This document shows, one piece after another, positions 47,020 through 57,539 of a DNA stretch of 64,000 nt. Source of the stretch: Icerya purchasi (lineage: Eukaryota > Arthropoda > Insecta > Hemiptera > Monophlebidae); contig CM077115.1 of NCBI GenBank assembly GCA_039619475.1, positions 394,540,557 to 394,604,556 of the forward strand, given 5' to 3'. The translations under genes and the position numbers were made by a program. The notes under the pieces were generated by a model. It made no database searches. It was not told the origin of the DNA and saw nothing but the letters and a program-made list of their open reading frames with translations. Positions within the stretch are counted from its first letter, which is position 1. Each line of letters starts with the position of its first letter.

Positions 47020-48370
47020 TCTTTAAAATACAGAGAAATAACTTTCATTAAAAAAAAACAACTGCTTTTATAATTTTCAACAGATAAATAATGTTTTTTA
47101 TAAGCATACGCTTTATAAAAAAAAAAAAAAAAAAAGTAAATACAGAATATATAATTTGATTAAAAGCAAGCTGAGGAACATCTGTTTAATGTAAGTTTCT
47201 ATATTGTCATCTCATTCCAGCAAAAACACTAACTGTTCGAGGGTATTTGTATAGAAGTAATAGTATTTGAAATGGAAAGAAGTATTGAAAGTGTAATTGA
47301 GGATGGAAGGCTACAACTGTAACGCAGAATGGCGTATTAAATCACACGGTCGACATAATAAAAAAATAATTAAAGATAAGTTTATTGACGTAGAAATTAA
47401 AGTATCCTGTTAGATTAATAATTTATTTATGCTTAATAAATGTGTATTAACTTTATTTTTCCGTTTAATTTTAAAAATACACTTTCTGCTTCTTTTTAAG
47501 ATTTAAAAAAGAAATATTAAAAACGAATTCCTAAATTCAAAAAAAAATTAAGAAACAGAAAAAAATGATTCTCTGGCTGTTTTTTAATGAGGAATTTAGA
47601 TTAGCACACATGTGCGTTGTTTTCAATTTATAATAAAAGCATTTGTTCGCTTACAACTCTTTATATAGAGCATTTTTCTGTCTTTTTTTCTGGAACTCCG
47701 AATTTTAATTTACAAGTCACACTAGATACTAACAAGGTTTTCTATATACTGACTGATAAGCTGGGTGGGATTTATACGGCACTGGACTTCGAATAGAATA
47801 ATTCGTACATTATTGTTATCGGAGTCGTCGTTTAGTATTTTTCCATTTAATACGTTTTTAACAGTATTTTTTTACTTCCGATTTTTGTATAAATGTTTTC
47901 GTTGTTTTTTGAAAAAAAACAAAAAAACTTTAACAGTGGAATCAAATAGCACAAGAAATGCCGTGTTTAGTCTTTTATAGCTACCTACTGCTCAGTTTAA
48001 AATTTGACAATTATGAAGCGTTGTTGCCAATACAAAATCATTCGTACGAATGCCTATTTTTTTATTATTTGCTGAGTAAGCGAAATCTTAAATTTAGGCG
48101 AAATGGGTATTGGGCAAAATGGGAAGTTACTTTTGGCGGCCATTAGTAAAATGAATTGTTTGCAGATTGCCTTCGATAAGTTCCCTCGTGTGTAATTAAT
48201 TTTACTCGTTTATTCAGAGCCTTTCTTCTGAGGATTGTCAAGGAAACGAATTAAGATCGACGTTGTTTTCAGATATTTTCTTTAAAACTTTTTTTTTTTT
48301 TTTTCATACCACATAGAAATATTTATAAAAAAAGTAATATTTTTATTTTGTTCTTTATTTTTTTTATTTT
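47020..48370. other. No supported gene
   Basis: AT-rich with an A run at 47120-47136 and T runs. ORFs at 47765-47980 and 47958-48146 have no recognisable motif. Confidence 0.35.
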
Positions 48371-48373
48371 TAG

Positions 48374-48447
48374 AAACCGCAGAAGCGGGCTACAGTGTTT
48401 TAGCGGCCACCTACCTTGCTGACAGATCTCTAGCAGTACGTAACGGA
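48374..48447 (+). CDS. Candidate small host exon
   Basis: A textbook acceptor (T-rich tract at about 48342-48370 ending in TTTTTAG) precedes a short island that is clearly more GC-rich than its flanks. One frame reads ETAEAGYSVLAATYLADRSL without stops from the first base after a one-nucleotide phase; the other two frames contain stops. Donor-like sites follow at 48436 (GTACGT) and 48448 (GTGAGA). I do not recognise the peptide. It could be an internal coding exon of a gene spanning this window, or a chance combination. Confidence 0.33.
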
Positions 48448-48459
48448 GTGAGAAAAAAT

Positions 48460-49280
48460 AAATTTGGTATTTTTTCGATAATTATATATTTTAATATTTA
48501 ATAAAAAAATAGTTTCTAATTAAACAAATTATAAAAGTAAAATAAAGATTTTACTATGAACAACTAGATATTTGTTATTTGAAATGACGGGTGTTATCAC
48601 GCGCGATTAACTTAATGACTGGAGTCCGTCTTCCATCCTCAGGGATAAATTACCACTCGAATAATTAAACAAGATCACCAGCTCCTATCGAGAGTTACAA
48701 GATGAATTGCATTCTCGCTTATTTCGCTAACTGACTGTAACTGTTTCTACACATGTACAGTACACGCACTGCTCAGACCATTTGTATTTCCGCTTGAATT
48801 TAAGTACGCACATACCTGGGCATGCATCTAATTTCGGCATTACCAAATTTGAATGAATTTCGATCGCGATAAAAAATATTTACTCTACCGTTCAATTACC
48901 TTTTACCTATAAAACAGAAATGTATATAAATCTGTTCGATATTTAAACACGTGTACGTTCAATTCTCTCTTAATAAACCACTGACGACGGCAAACGTACG
49001 ATTTCTCATAAATAATGTATAATTTTAATGGGCAAGCATCCCAAGTACATCAATATTTTATACAATACATTCCATTATCTTTGTTTTCATACTGAAGATT
49101 TTCTTCAGTAATGTAAGCCTTTAATGTGCGTGTAGTATAAATGTGTTGGGCTATAGAGTAGCAGCGGGCAGAAATTAAGTAAATAAGTAAGATAAATTTA
49201 AAAAAAAAAGTATGGCACAAACTATTTAAATATCGTTAAGTAAATAGCGAACAAATAGAAACGGTAAATAATAATAAACT
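48460..49280. other. No supported gene
   Basis: AT-rich flank. Nothing recognised. Confidence 0.35.
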
Positions 49281-49283
49281 TAT

Positions 49284-49328
49284 CCACAGAAAAGTTTTCG
49301 GGCTTAGCCCATCATCAGCTGAAAGTGG
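49284..49328 (-). ncRNA. Hammerhead-ribozyme-like motif (minimal type I)
   Basis: The minus-strand RNA has the conserved core CUGAUGA (from 49318-49312) followed by a 4 bp stem II GGGC-UAA-GCCC and then GAAA (49299-49296). Flanking stem I strands pair as CCA/UGG and CAG/CUG with a CUUU bulge on the 5' side. A very short stem III would be AA/UU with a tiny loop, and cleavage would fall after U at 49290. Family knowledge: minimal type I hammerheads with weak stem III are carried by Penelope-like elements and other small retroelements in animals. Deviation: one extra U (49311) between the core and stem II. A + strand aacttg-A10-caagtt hairpin lies just upstream at about 49330-49351. Confidence 0.55.
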
Positions 49329-49677
49329 AAACTTGAAAAAAAAAACAAGTTAAATATAATACATATATATAGATAGATAGTAAAGACAGATTCGAATATA
49401 CGGTATTTTCCAGCACGTAATAATAAATGAAATTTTAAAAAATAGATGTTTGCAAACAATAGGGAATTCCCAATAAGCTTAAAAAGGGAATTTATCTCAG
49501 GTTAGTAGAATTCTCTATAATTACAATTATTTATGCTTATATATCAATTTAAGGTAAGTTCTAATCTGAAATGCAAACAAAATGAAACTATTAATAACTT
49601 CGACTTGAATGAAACATTTTAAAGGGTCTTATTGATGTTTAAATAAACAATAAAAAATAGAAATAATTTTCTTAAAT

Positions 49678-49716
<39 letters not shown>

Positions 49717-49823
49717 TTATACACTATTACGAGCTGTCCATCAAGGACATTTAGTAATACGTGTGAATGAACTTAAACATGAAGGGAGGAGTACCCAATG
49801 GCACCTACCCGATTACCCCTACC

Positions 49824-52493
49824 TTAAACAAGGTCCTGCGGTTTCTGGCGTTTCAGTCTTCTTACATTATCGGTAACATCGAGCAATCCTCTAGCAAGAG
49901 TGTTCGGATGAGAATCGAGTCTATCTGCGTGTCTCTTAGCATGAACTTTGATGACATCAGCCACATAATCTACACACAAATCTCGATGTAAGGTTAGATT
50001 AGTAACATACCAGGGTGCCTTGGTTAACAACCGAAGGATCTTATTCTGGGAAGTCTGTATTACCTTCAGGTTTGACGGTTTAGCGCAACCCCAAAGTTGA
50101 ACCCCGTATGTCCAGATGGGTTTCAAAATAGTTGTGTATATTAGACGTTTGTTGTCCGTTGTCAGTACACTGTTTCTCCCTATCAGCCAGTACATGTTTT
50201 TAACCCGGATATCTAATTCTTTCTTTTTAACCTGTATATGGTGTTTCCATGTCAATCGGCTGTCTAAGTGCAAACCTAAATACCTGACCGTTGCTCGTAC
50301 AGGAAGATCTATGTTATTGATCTTAACGGGTGGGACTTCAACTTTTCGGTTAGTAAAATGGATATTCACCGATTTGCTTTCGTTTATCCCGATTTTCCAT
50401 TTTTTAAACCATGTTTCAGCCTTCGTAAGAGCATTTTGTAGATTGTTGCTAGCTTTCTTCGGATCTTCATGTGATGACAGTAGTGCCGTGTCGTCCGCAA
50501 ATGTAGCCATCTGCACATTCTCTGTCGCAGGAAAATCTGCTGTGTATAACAAGTACAGCGTGGGGCCCAACACTGAACCCTGAGGAACGCCTGCTAAAAC
50601 TGGATGTATTTCTGAGTAGGTATGTTCGTAACGTACTTGAAAATGACGATCTTCAAGGTATGATTTTAGCAACAGGTAAAGGTTACTCGGGAACAAACAT
50701 TTTAATTTGTATAATAAACCATCGTGCCAGACTTTATCAAAAGCCTGTTGAACGTCGAGAAATACCGCAGTACATACTTTTTTAGTTTCTAAACTATTTT
50801 CAATTACACTAACCACCCTATGCAATTGATCAATCGTGGAATGATGTTTTAAAAAGCCAAACTGATGTTGCGGAATTACATCAGTTGACTGTATATAAGG
50901 CTGTAACCTTTTCAATATTAATTTTTCCATTACCTTCGATAAAACAGGCAACAAGGAAATCGGACGATAAGACGTTACAGAGTAGGGATCTTTACCAGGT
51001 TTCGGAATCATTACGATTTGCGCAAACTTCCATTGTACCGGAAAGTATTGTATGCGAAATACTGCGTTACATATAGAAGTGAGCAGTACTATAGCTTTCC
51101 GCGGAAGTTTATTTAATAATTCAGCGCTTATTAAGTCGAAACCTGGGCTTTTCTTCTTTTTCAGCGTTTTAAGCAGACACCCAACCTCGTGAGCAGAGGC
51201 TGATTTTATTGCTAAAGATGGTCCACATGGACTGGTTATAAATTCATGTATTTCCCTGTCCGTGTTTGTCTGTATGTTTAGCTTAAACACGGTTGCCAAG
51301 TACTCGGCAAATAAATTCGACTTCTGTTTATGATCTTTCGCCCATGACCCGTCACCATGTTTCATCGGAGGAACATGTTTATTCGGTTGCCTAATATTTT
51401 TGGTACACTTCCACAAGGAATAATCATCAATTGCTAAGGGTGATAGTTTAGTTAAATAATTATTGAGCGTTTTATTTTTAATTTCTTCTAAAAGTTTTTT
51501 TAATTCTTTTATTTTGTTATTAAACAACTTTTTATCCGAAGGGTTTCCCGATTGGAACCACCTTCTTCTAAGCTTTCTCTTTTCTAAGACAAGTTTCCGG
51601 ACTGATATTGGATAATTTTTATTACTTTTTTTACATTTAAGAACAGGAGTGCTTAAGGTAGCTGCTATTTGTATTTCGTTTGTTAGGTACCGTACGGCAT
51701 TCTCGACGTCAGTTGAGCTTTTTAAAGGAATTTTTAAGTTTAACTTTGTATCCAAATGATCTCTAAATGATTCCCAGTCTGTTTTGTGGTTATATAAATG
51801 TATTTGCTCCTCTCTGCATATAACCGAATCACCGAAAGTTAAAATAATAGAAGAGTGATCTGAAAAGAGATCGAAGGAAGAATTTATATTTGTATAATAA
51901 CTAGCGGTTCCTTTTGTAATGAAGAAATCTAAAAGATCCGGTATCTTACGATTATCGGTTGGCCAATAAGTTGGTTCCCCTGTTGATATATAGTTGACAT
52001 TGTGACTTTCAAGTGCTTGTTTGAACACACGTCCTCTTGTCGTAGTTATCCTACATCCCCACGCTGTATGCTTAGCGTTCCAATCTGCTCCTGACACAAA
52101 TCTGCTCCCTAAATTTTTTATATATTTACAGAATTCCATCAATGTTATTTTATGTCGTGGCGGACAATAAGCAGCTGATAATACAAGTTGGCCACCCATC
52201 GTCTGTATGCTAATGTTAGTTCCCTGCAGATACTCCTCCCTAAAATGATTTAGTTCGTGCTGTACAATGTTATTTTTTATTAATATTGCTGAACCGCCGT
52301 GAGATTTTCCTGAGGGGTGTGTGCAAGAATACGTGTTGTAATTATTTATTTTGAAACAGTCTTTATCAGTTAGGTGGGTTTCGGAAACTAAAATTACATC
52401 CACAGAATTGGAAGTTAAGAACAATTCAATTTCGGCTTTATGATTTTTTAAGCCATTCGCGTTCCATTGAGCTATCCTCAGGTAGGCGGGCAT
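49824..52493 (-). CDS. Jockey-clade LINE ORF2: endonuclease and reverse transcriptase
   Basis: 889 aa, the catalytic protein of target-primed reverse transcription. The apurinic-type endonuclease is at residues about 1-225: RIAQWNANGL, VILVSETHL, SGADWNAKHTAWGC and FSDHSSIIL carry the expected Asn, Glu, Asp-x-Asn and Ser-Asp-His sites. The reverse transcriptase is at about 440-720: KKKSPGFDLISAELL, SYRPISLLPVLSKVMEKLI, FGFLKHHSTIDQL, AVFLDVQQAFDKVWHDG (catalytic Asp), GVPQGSVLGPTLY, MATFADDTALLSS (FADD pair) and VRYLGLHLDSRLTW. The C-terminus has TILKPIWTYGVQLWGCA and ends KRQKPQDLV. There is no RNase H, as in Jockey elements. The start ATG at 52493 overlaps the ORF1 stop by one base (TAATG), which suggests reinitiation after termination. 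No stop or frameshift seen. Confidence 0.95.
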   Translation of the reverse strand: MPAYLRIAQWNANGLKNHKAEIELFLTSNSVDVILVSETHLTDKDCFKINNYNTYSCTHPSGKSHGGSAILIKNNIVQHELNHFREEYLQGTNISIQTMGGQLVLSAAYCPPRHKITLMEFCKYIKNLGSRFVSGADWNAKHTAWGCRITTTRGRVFKQALESHNVNYISTGEPTYWPTDNRKIPDLLDFFITKGTASYYTNINSSFDLFSDHSSIILTFGDSVICREEQIHLYNHKTDWESFRDHLDTKLNLKIPLKSSTDVENAVRYLTNEIQIAATLSTPVLKCKKSNKNYPISVRKLVLEKRKLRRRWFQSGNPSDKKLFNNKIKELKKLLEEIKNKTLNNYLTKLSPLAIDDYSLWKCTKNIRQPNKHVPPMKHGDGSWAKDHKQKSNLFAEYLATVFKLNIQTNTDREIHEFITSPCGPSLAIKSASAHEVGCLLKTLKKKKSPGFDLISAELLNKLPRKAIVLLTSICNAVFRIQYFPVQWKFAQIVMIPKPGKDPYSVTSYRPISLLPVLSKVMEKLILKRLQPYIQSTDVIPQHQFGFLKHHSTIDQLHRVVSVIENSLETKKVCTAVFLDVQQAFDKVWHDGLLYKLKCLFPSNLYLLLKSYLEDRHFQVRYEHTYSEIHPVLAGVPQGSVLGPTLYLLYTADFPATENVQMATFADDTALLSSHEDPKKASNNLQNALTKAETWFKKWKIGINESKSVNIHFTNRKVEVPPVKINNIDLPVRATVRYLGLHLDSRLTWKHHIQVKKKELDIRVKNMYWLIGRNSVLTTDNKRLIYTTILKPIWTYGVQLWGCAKPSNLKVIQTSQNKILRLLTKAPWYVTNLTLHRDLCVDYVADVIKVHAKRHADRLDSHPNTLARGLLDVTDNVRRLKRQKPQDLV

Positions 52494-54154
52494 TATTTGG
52501 TTAATTTCTGAATTAACATGGTAAGCATGGATAGAACCATGCTGTTTTGCTCGGCTAATTGACGGAACATGGATTTAAATTCATTCAGGAATTCGAACAG
52601 GTTCACAAAAGGAATATTCTGTATATCATCCCTTAAATTATTTGGTGATTGGTCGTTAATGGGGATTTGACCGGAATTCCTTATATGAGTTGCATTTGCT
52701 GTTATATTGTCCGCTTGACTAGGAGTGTCAGACTTAGTAATTTGTGAATAAGTTACGGTTGGTCGTCGATAGTTTTGTTTAATAGGTTGATTTGCTGCAA
52801 CCCCCGAATTCGTTTTATTTTGTACTAACTTTTGATAAATCTCACAACCTCTATAATTTGCGGGATGAGATCCGCCACACAGTCCGCATGTAGCCGGAAA
52901 TTTCGGGTCTTTTTTACATTCGTAAGTCTTATGGCCACCTCCACATTTAACACAAACCGGCGTTCTTGTACAGTAAGCTTTGGTGTGTCCCCATTGCTGA
53001 CAGTTCTGACATTGCGGGATTGATGCTTTCTTGTTGGGCGATTCTACTTTAATTATAGTATTGCACAATGATTTTAAATTATGTATTTCTCGGCAATTTG
53101 CTGTGGGCTCGAGATCCACGAAGAATAATGGCAGCGGTTTTTTTGTCTGATATTGTTTCACATTATGAACATTACGAACTTCAAAACCATGCGATTCTAA
53201 TTCTTCTTTTATAACCAGCGGATCGATTGAAAAGTGTAAATGTCTGATCACCACCTTATAAGCTCTGTCCTGTTTCATTTGATAAGTGTGAAAAATAATA
53301 TTTTCCTCCCTAAAAACCCGCGTTAGCTTACGGTATTGTTCCAGAGAAAGTACGCTTATTTTAACCACGCGATCTGTCAGTGCCTTCGCGTAGTAATCGG
53401 ACTTGTTTATAACGAGCTCTATTCTCTCCTGCATTTTTCTGAAATTTTGCACTCCATGTACGAAAATGGGTGGTGGCTTGGGAATGGACGGTGTGGAATT
53501 ATTCATTGAACTTTTTTCGGCTGAACCTACTTGACTTTCTTCATCAGAGTCATTTCCGTCGTTCGTTGAGAGGGCCTCAAATCGATTGCGAGTCATTTTA
53601 ACGTGTTTCTTATTATTATTATCGTTGGCAATAGCAGATTGCCGCTTTTTTCCCTTTCTCACCTTAACTTGCTGCCAATCATTTTCCTGGCTGTTTTCAT
53701 TCTCATGCATATCGACTTCTTCGCCACTACAACTCTGATTCGTTCGTTGCGCATTGTTTTGCGGTAAGGGAGGGAAGTGTTGATTATTGATGACATTTTG
53801 ATTTTGTACGTAATTAATATTTGACTGTAAATATTCGAAATTTTCAGGAGTCGGCGCATAAACAAGTACGGGCTGCGCAGTGGAGATACCTGTTGATGAG
53901 CCTGCCACATTATATGTCGTCGTGAAAGACGGAGTAAACCGAGCCGGCTGTACGATTTCGCTAGAACAATTACGTAGCATATCGTCAGGTTGCGCTTGTG
54001 TACCGGTCAACGTATAGAGCGGTTCGTGTGTATAAGTTGCCGGTTGGATAACGGTTGATGTTGTTGCATGTTGACGCACGTTTTGCGTTTGTGTGTGTGT
54101 GTGTGTGTAAAGCGATTGCGTTGTGTGTAACGGTGTATCTGCTGTCGTCGCCAT
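52493..54154 (-). CDS. Jockey-clade LINE ORF1: gag-like RNA-binding protein
   Basis: 553 aa, predicted nucleic-acid-binding partner that forms the particle with element RNA. The N-terminal third is low complexity and Thr/Gln/Asn-rich (HTHTHTQTQN). A basic patch KVRKGKKRQ follows near residue 165. A PRE/C2HC-type domain is at about 285-375 (PLVIKEELESHGFEVRNV, PLPLFFVDLEP). Three zinc knuckles follow: CQNCQQWGHTKAYC, CVKCGGGHKTYEC and CGLCGGSHPANYRGC. The C-terminus has a short helix (FEFLNEFKSMFRQLAEQNSM). The ATG at 54154 is the first in the frame after the (GT)n-containing leader, in agreement with ORF1 of related elements. Stop TAA overlaps the ORF2 start. Confidence 0.93.
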   Translation of the reverse strand: MATTADTPLHTTQSLYTHTHTQTQNVRQHATTSTVIQPATYTHEPLYTLTGTQAQPDDMLRNCSSEIVQPARFTPSFTTTYNVAGSSTGISTAQPVLVYAPTPENFEYLQSNINYVQNQNVINNQHFPPLPQNNAQRTNQSCSGEEVDMHENENSQENDWQQVKVRKGKKRQSAIANDNNNKKHVKMTRNRFEALSTNDGNDSDEESQVGSAEKSSMNNSTPSIPKPPPIFVHGVQNFRKMQERIELVINKSDYYAKALTDRVVKISVLSLEQYRKLTRVFREENIIFHTYQMKQDRAYKVVIRHLHFSIDPLVIKEELESHGFEVRNVHNVKQYQTKKPLPLFFVDLEPTANCREIHNLKSLCNTIIKVESPNKKASIPQCQNCQQWGHTKAYCTRTPVCVKCGGGHKTYECKKDPKFPATCGLCGGSHPANYRGCEIYQKLVQNKTNSGVAANQPIKQNYRRPTVTYSQITKSDTPSQADNITANATHIRNSGQIPINDQSPNNLRDDIQNIPFVNLFEFLNEFKSMFRQLAEQNSMVLSMLTMLIQKLTK

Positions 54155-54444
54155 TACAGCGACGACAATACACGCGTGGTAGGTATGTGCTGGTGTGTGC
54201 TAATGTACGAGTTGTTCCGAGAAATGAAGAATATGTACGAAAATGAAAAGATTAAATGATAAATAATACAGAATAGATAAGAAAAATGGTTCAATCTCAC
54301 CGATCTGAAGTGACGAAGTAACTGATAAATAGCGGTAATACATATATATTCGAATAATTTGGACGATAACGCGACTATTTTACTGAAACGATATATAAAT
54401 TAAACGCAAGACACAACACGCGACAAACGAAACCAATACGTATT

Positions 54445-54780
54445 TTCATTTAAATAATAAAACTCAAATATAGGCGAAAACAAAAAATAGTGATAAATAA
54501 ATGAAAACCAATGAGGAAATAAAAAATAGAAATGAGATTAATGTTAGCTAACTTCCTCATTTTAAAACCTGTTAGGAATTTCCTGCCTTTTCCAAACAAT
54601 GTTCTTTTTAAAACTGCCTTTGTCCTTCACATTCCGTTTATTGTCACTCGTTAGGAATTCCCACATACCCGTTATACTTATCTAAAAAACCTACTAGCAT
54701 TTTATGTGTAATTTACCTCTCTCTAGCCACACAAAGAACCTCACTGGCGCCCGAAATTTCTCCAACGACTCACTATCTGT
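54445..54780. other. Flank of the Jockey element, no gene seen
   Basis: AT-rich then more pyrimidine-rich. Holds the second copy of the 16-mer aataaaaaatagaaat (54518-54533). The 3' part may already belong to the LINE relic starting near 54790. Confidence 0.35.
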
Positions 54781-54789
54781 GATTCTAGA

Positions 54790-55650
54790 GCTCTTCTCAA
54801 CACGCTGATACTACTTCTAGCCATCTGTATTGATTTCTCCGTAATGAAATATAACAAACCCCAGCACCCCGATGTCGCACAAATAGCATGAGCTGCAATA
54901 GAGAAATATGCAGATTATTTAATATTTTATACGGCGACTCAAAATGCTCTGACAGTAACAAGCTGGTCGGCCGCTCTAGCTACAACACAAACATCCGGTA
55001 ATGATTCAAATCCACCAGATGTTATCGTGGTTATGGGTGCTCAGCCATGCTGGGATCCTTGCAAATGAACGGGTTAACGCATCTGCTCGATCAGCAATGT
55101 TTTCTCCCATGCCTGAAAATACCTTCGCAACATCGTGCGTTTCAGTTTTGTTCTTAATCGAATCCGCGTTCGCATGAAAAGAGCACTGAGACTCCTGCCG
55201 GACGTTTCTAAGATCCATTAAAGTCATAATTGAGCCGCGGTGGCCAGTCGAAAATATGGCTCGTGCAGAGTTTTGCACCCTGAACCGTCTGCGAACCGGA
55301 CATATGGTTCTGTCCCACGACTTGAGGTTCCGAGGAATTTCGCCCCCTACATTCTGGTCATTCTACCTACAATGTAGCGCCCCTACCGTATCGCATATAC
55401 TGTGTATGTGCCTAGCCTTTTCAGATCACCGAGTATCATGGAACAGCACCGATAATGTCACTAGTATCCTTGCTAACTCATCGCCAGCAACGTCATCTAT
55501 CTTTCAGTTTATTAAAATAACCAAGTTAATTCATTATCTCTAAATACTGACCGCACATCTGCTTGCTGTACAGCCTTGGCAGCTAAAAACAGTACTTTGG
55601 ATGGTATGCTAAATATGAATTGAGCCGAGAACGTTTTTTGCGAATAAGCA
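54790..55650 (+). pseudogene. I-type LINE RNase H and C-terminus relic (third copy)
   Basis: Near 54930 one frame reads YTATQNALTVTSWSAALATT, close to the 'SDSQNAL-A' RNase H block. Others near 55130-55200 give LNRIRVRMKRALRLLPD. The open frame 55256-55543 reads LNRLRTGHMVLSHDL then RFRGISPP, and SHILCMCLAFSDHR, the zinc-binding 'CxxC...H-L--C' cluster typical after the RNase H of I-like LINEs. Frames shift several times. It would have formed the C-terminus of ORF2. Confidence 0.65.
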
Positions 55651-55659
55651 TATTATTAT

Positions 55660-56570
55660 TATATACCGTTTTATTTGTTATTTATGTAATTATGATTTAC
55701 TTTTATACTTGATAATTTTACTTAACAGTTTAGGAGAATTTTGTACAATTATAAAAAACAGTATTTTTGAAGAGGGTTATAATTAGCTAAATAAACCGTT
55801 AATAACGGGTTTTAATAAAAATGACGACAAGGCCAGGAAAATAGCCGAGTTCTCAAATTTTAAAATTGAATAACACGGTCCTTAAAAGATTAGCGAAAGT
55901 TGTTTCGAGCTTTACAAAACAATTCCGTAGTAGTTGCGCTAATTCTACATAAAAGAGACGAATAACAGGATTTTAATTCCGTGTACTGGTAATTTTGTTT
56001 ATTTAGTCTAATTTTTTTCATCAGTACTAAGCGCGGCAAATACAATGCAAACACATTTTGCTATTAAATTAAAGGCATGTCCGCCGAGGTTCCAAAAGTA
56101 TTTCGGCTTATTTTTGATGAAACAGTTTGTGTGAATCGTTGTATAATTGTACACACCATCATCGGAAAAGTATTGCGCTAACCATTGTGTGTCTTACACA
56201 AAAATTAAACAGGCAGGTGAAAGCTCATAATTTATTTAAAAAAGAATTTCGCTGTCAGCCAAGCAAAAAAAAAAACAGTTGCACTTACGAATTTCTAAAA
56301 TTTAATAAACACATTACTTATTAAATGAATCAATAGACATATACACTTTTATAAAATAATAATATATTTAAAATTAAACACTAATGCGTTTCGAAGCTAA
56401 TAGTTTTATGATCATAGTATGTATTATTAATATTAATATTAAAATGAAAATAAAATAAAAAATATATCGATTCTGAAAAGGTCGATTATAAATGGGGTCC
56501 AATATTATTAGGGAATATATAAAAAACGGTAAAATAATGGTAACAAAATTGGTAATATAAAAATATATAT
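55660..56570. other. No supported gene
   Basis: AT-rich sequence. Nothing recognised on either strand. Confidence 0.4.
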
Positions 56571-56574
56571 TTTT

Positions 56575-57440
56575 GTTTGGGCTCGTCAACCTTTACCCAG
56601 AAACAATTAGAATAGGAAGGAGTCAATTATATCTTGACACGTTCAGATATTGTTAGGAGAAAGGAACAAATAATAGAAACAATCTGTGGAGACGGAAAAG
56701 ATAGGACGTAAGAGGCGCAATATGGAGTAGGAAGACCAGGTCTCAGCAAATTGAAGTAGAAAGCAGAACACTAAGCAGAAAGAAATCTACACTTGATAAA
56801 CACGTAATCAGCATCGCAAACACGTTCTTCGTGTGAGTGGATAAAACAATATGGAGAGGCAACCAACGAAAAATGAAAATGAGAAGAAGATAATAAAGTA
56901 TGGTTTAAGAGCGCAGACGAATAACGGAGACAACAACAGAACGACGAAGTGAAGGAAACAAAGAGAACCACGGATTGGCAGGAAGACTAGGTTGGACAGA
57001 CAGATAGAAAGAACAATTGTTAGAGAAAGAGGAAACGTACATATTCGACCAAAACCTAAGATGAAAACCTTTGCACAGCGGAGGAAGATTGGACGAATGG
57101 ACTTTTTTAAAGAAGAAGTGAGAATAGGCAGCAACCTGAGTCAAGGAGTCCGCCGCTTCATTACCAGGAACACACAGCAAATCAATTTGAATAGAATGAA
57201 GGAAAGAAAGAATGTGGATAAGTGAGCGTATGCAGAGTATAATAAAATCACAGGAATGATCAGATAGGGGAGAATGAATTAAAGGGTGGTCGTAGAGTCA
57301 GATATAATCAAGAATTTAGAGAAAAGGTGATTGGAGGAAATGAAAATAATGGAACGTAGGATTAATACGTTTATGAATGTAGAACAAAAAGGAGGCAAGC
57401 GAAAATATTCTGAAAAGCCAGAATCTGGGAGAAAGGTGTG
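56575..57440 (-). pseudogene. RNase H-LINE 3' end (RNase H and tail)
   Basis: On the minus strand FSKFLIISDSTTTL near 57320 corresponds to the 'SDS-SAL' block of RNase H. Near 57180 a frame reads CVPGNEAADSLTQVAA, the 'PGNEAADSL' block. Further on come a PWFSLFPSLRRS region and a CDADYVFIKCR zinc-knuckle (near 56815). The 3' end reaches about 56580 (cgagcccaaacaaaaata on the minus strand). It is the uninterrupted relative of the split copy at 39.45-40.64 kb. Frameshifts are present; it is 5'-truncated. Confidence 0.72.
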
Positions 57441-57539
57441 CTCTATTAGATTCGGCAAATTTAATTACGACTATTAAGTTAAATTTAAATATTTTGAATT
57501 TTTTATATTATTATATTGTAAAATATATTAAATTTGAAT

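Larger units (their letters stand above)
49680..54440 (-). mobile_element. Jockey-clade LINE, both ORFs open
   Basis: A non-LTR retrotransposon on the minus strand: 5' UTR (upstream of 54154), ORF1, ORF2, about 110 bp of 3' UTR with AATAAA immediately before a 34-35 base poly(A) (seen as T at 49680-49714). ORF1 (553 aa) and ORF2 (889 aa) are uninterrupted, so the copy may be full length and recent. The 5' limit is uncertain. The 16-mer aataaaaaatagaaat occurs at 49649-49664 and 54518-54533 and could be a target-site duplication, but about 15 bp separate the first copy from the poly(A), and the motif is A-rich. Confidence 0.85.

Noticed and set aside
50116..50583. 155-codon + strand ORF and similar ones at 50885 and 52832
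   Set aside because: They are antisense to the intact Jockey-clade ORFs, with no motif of their own.
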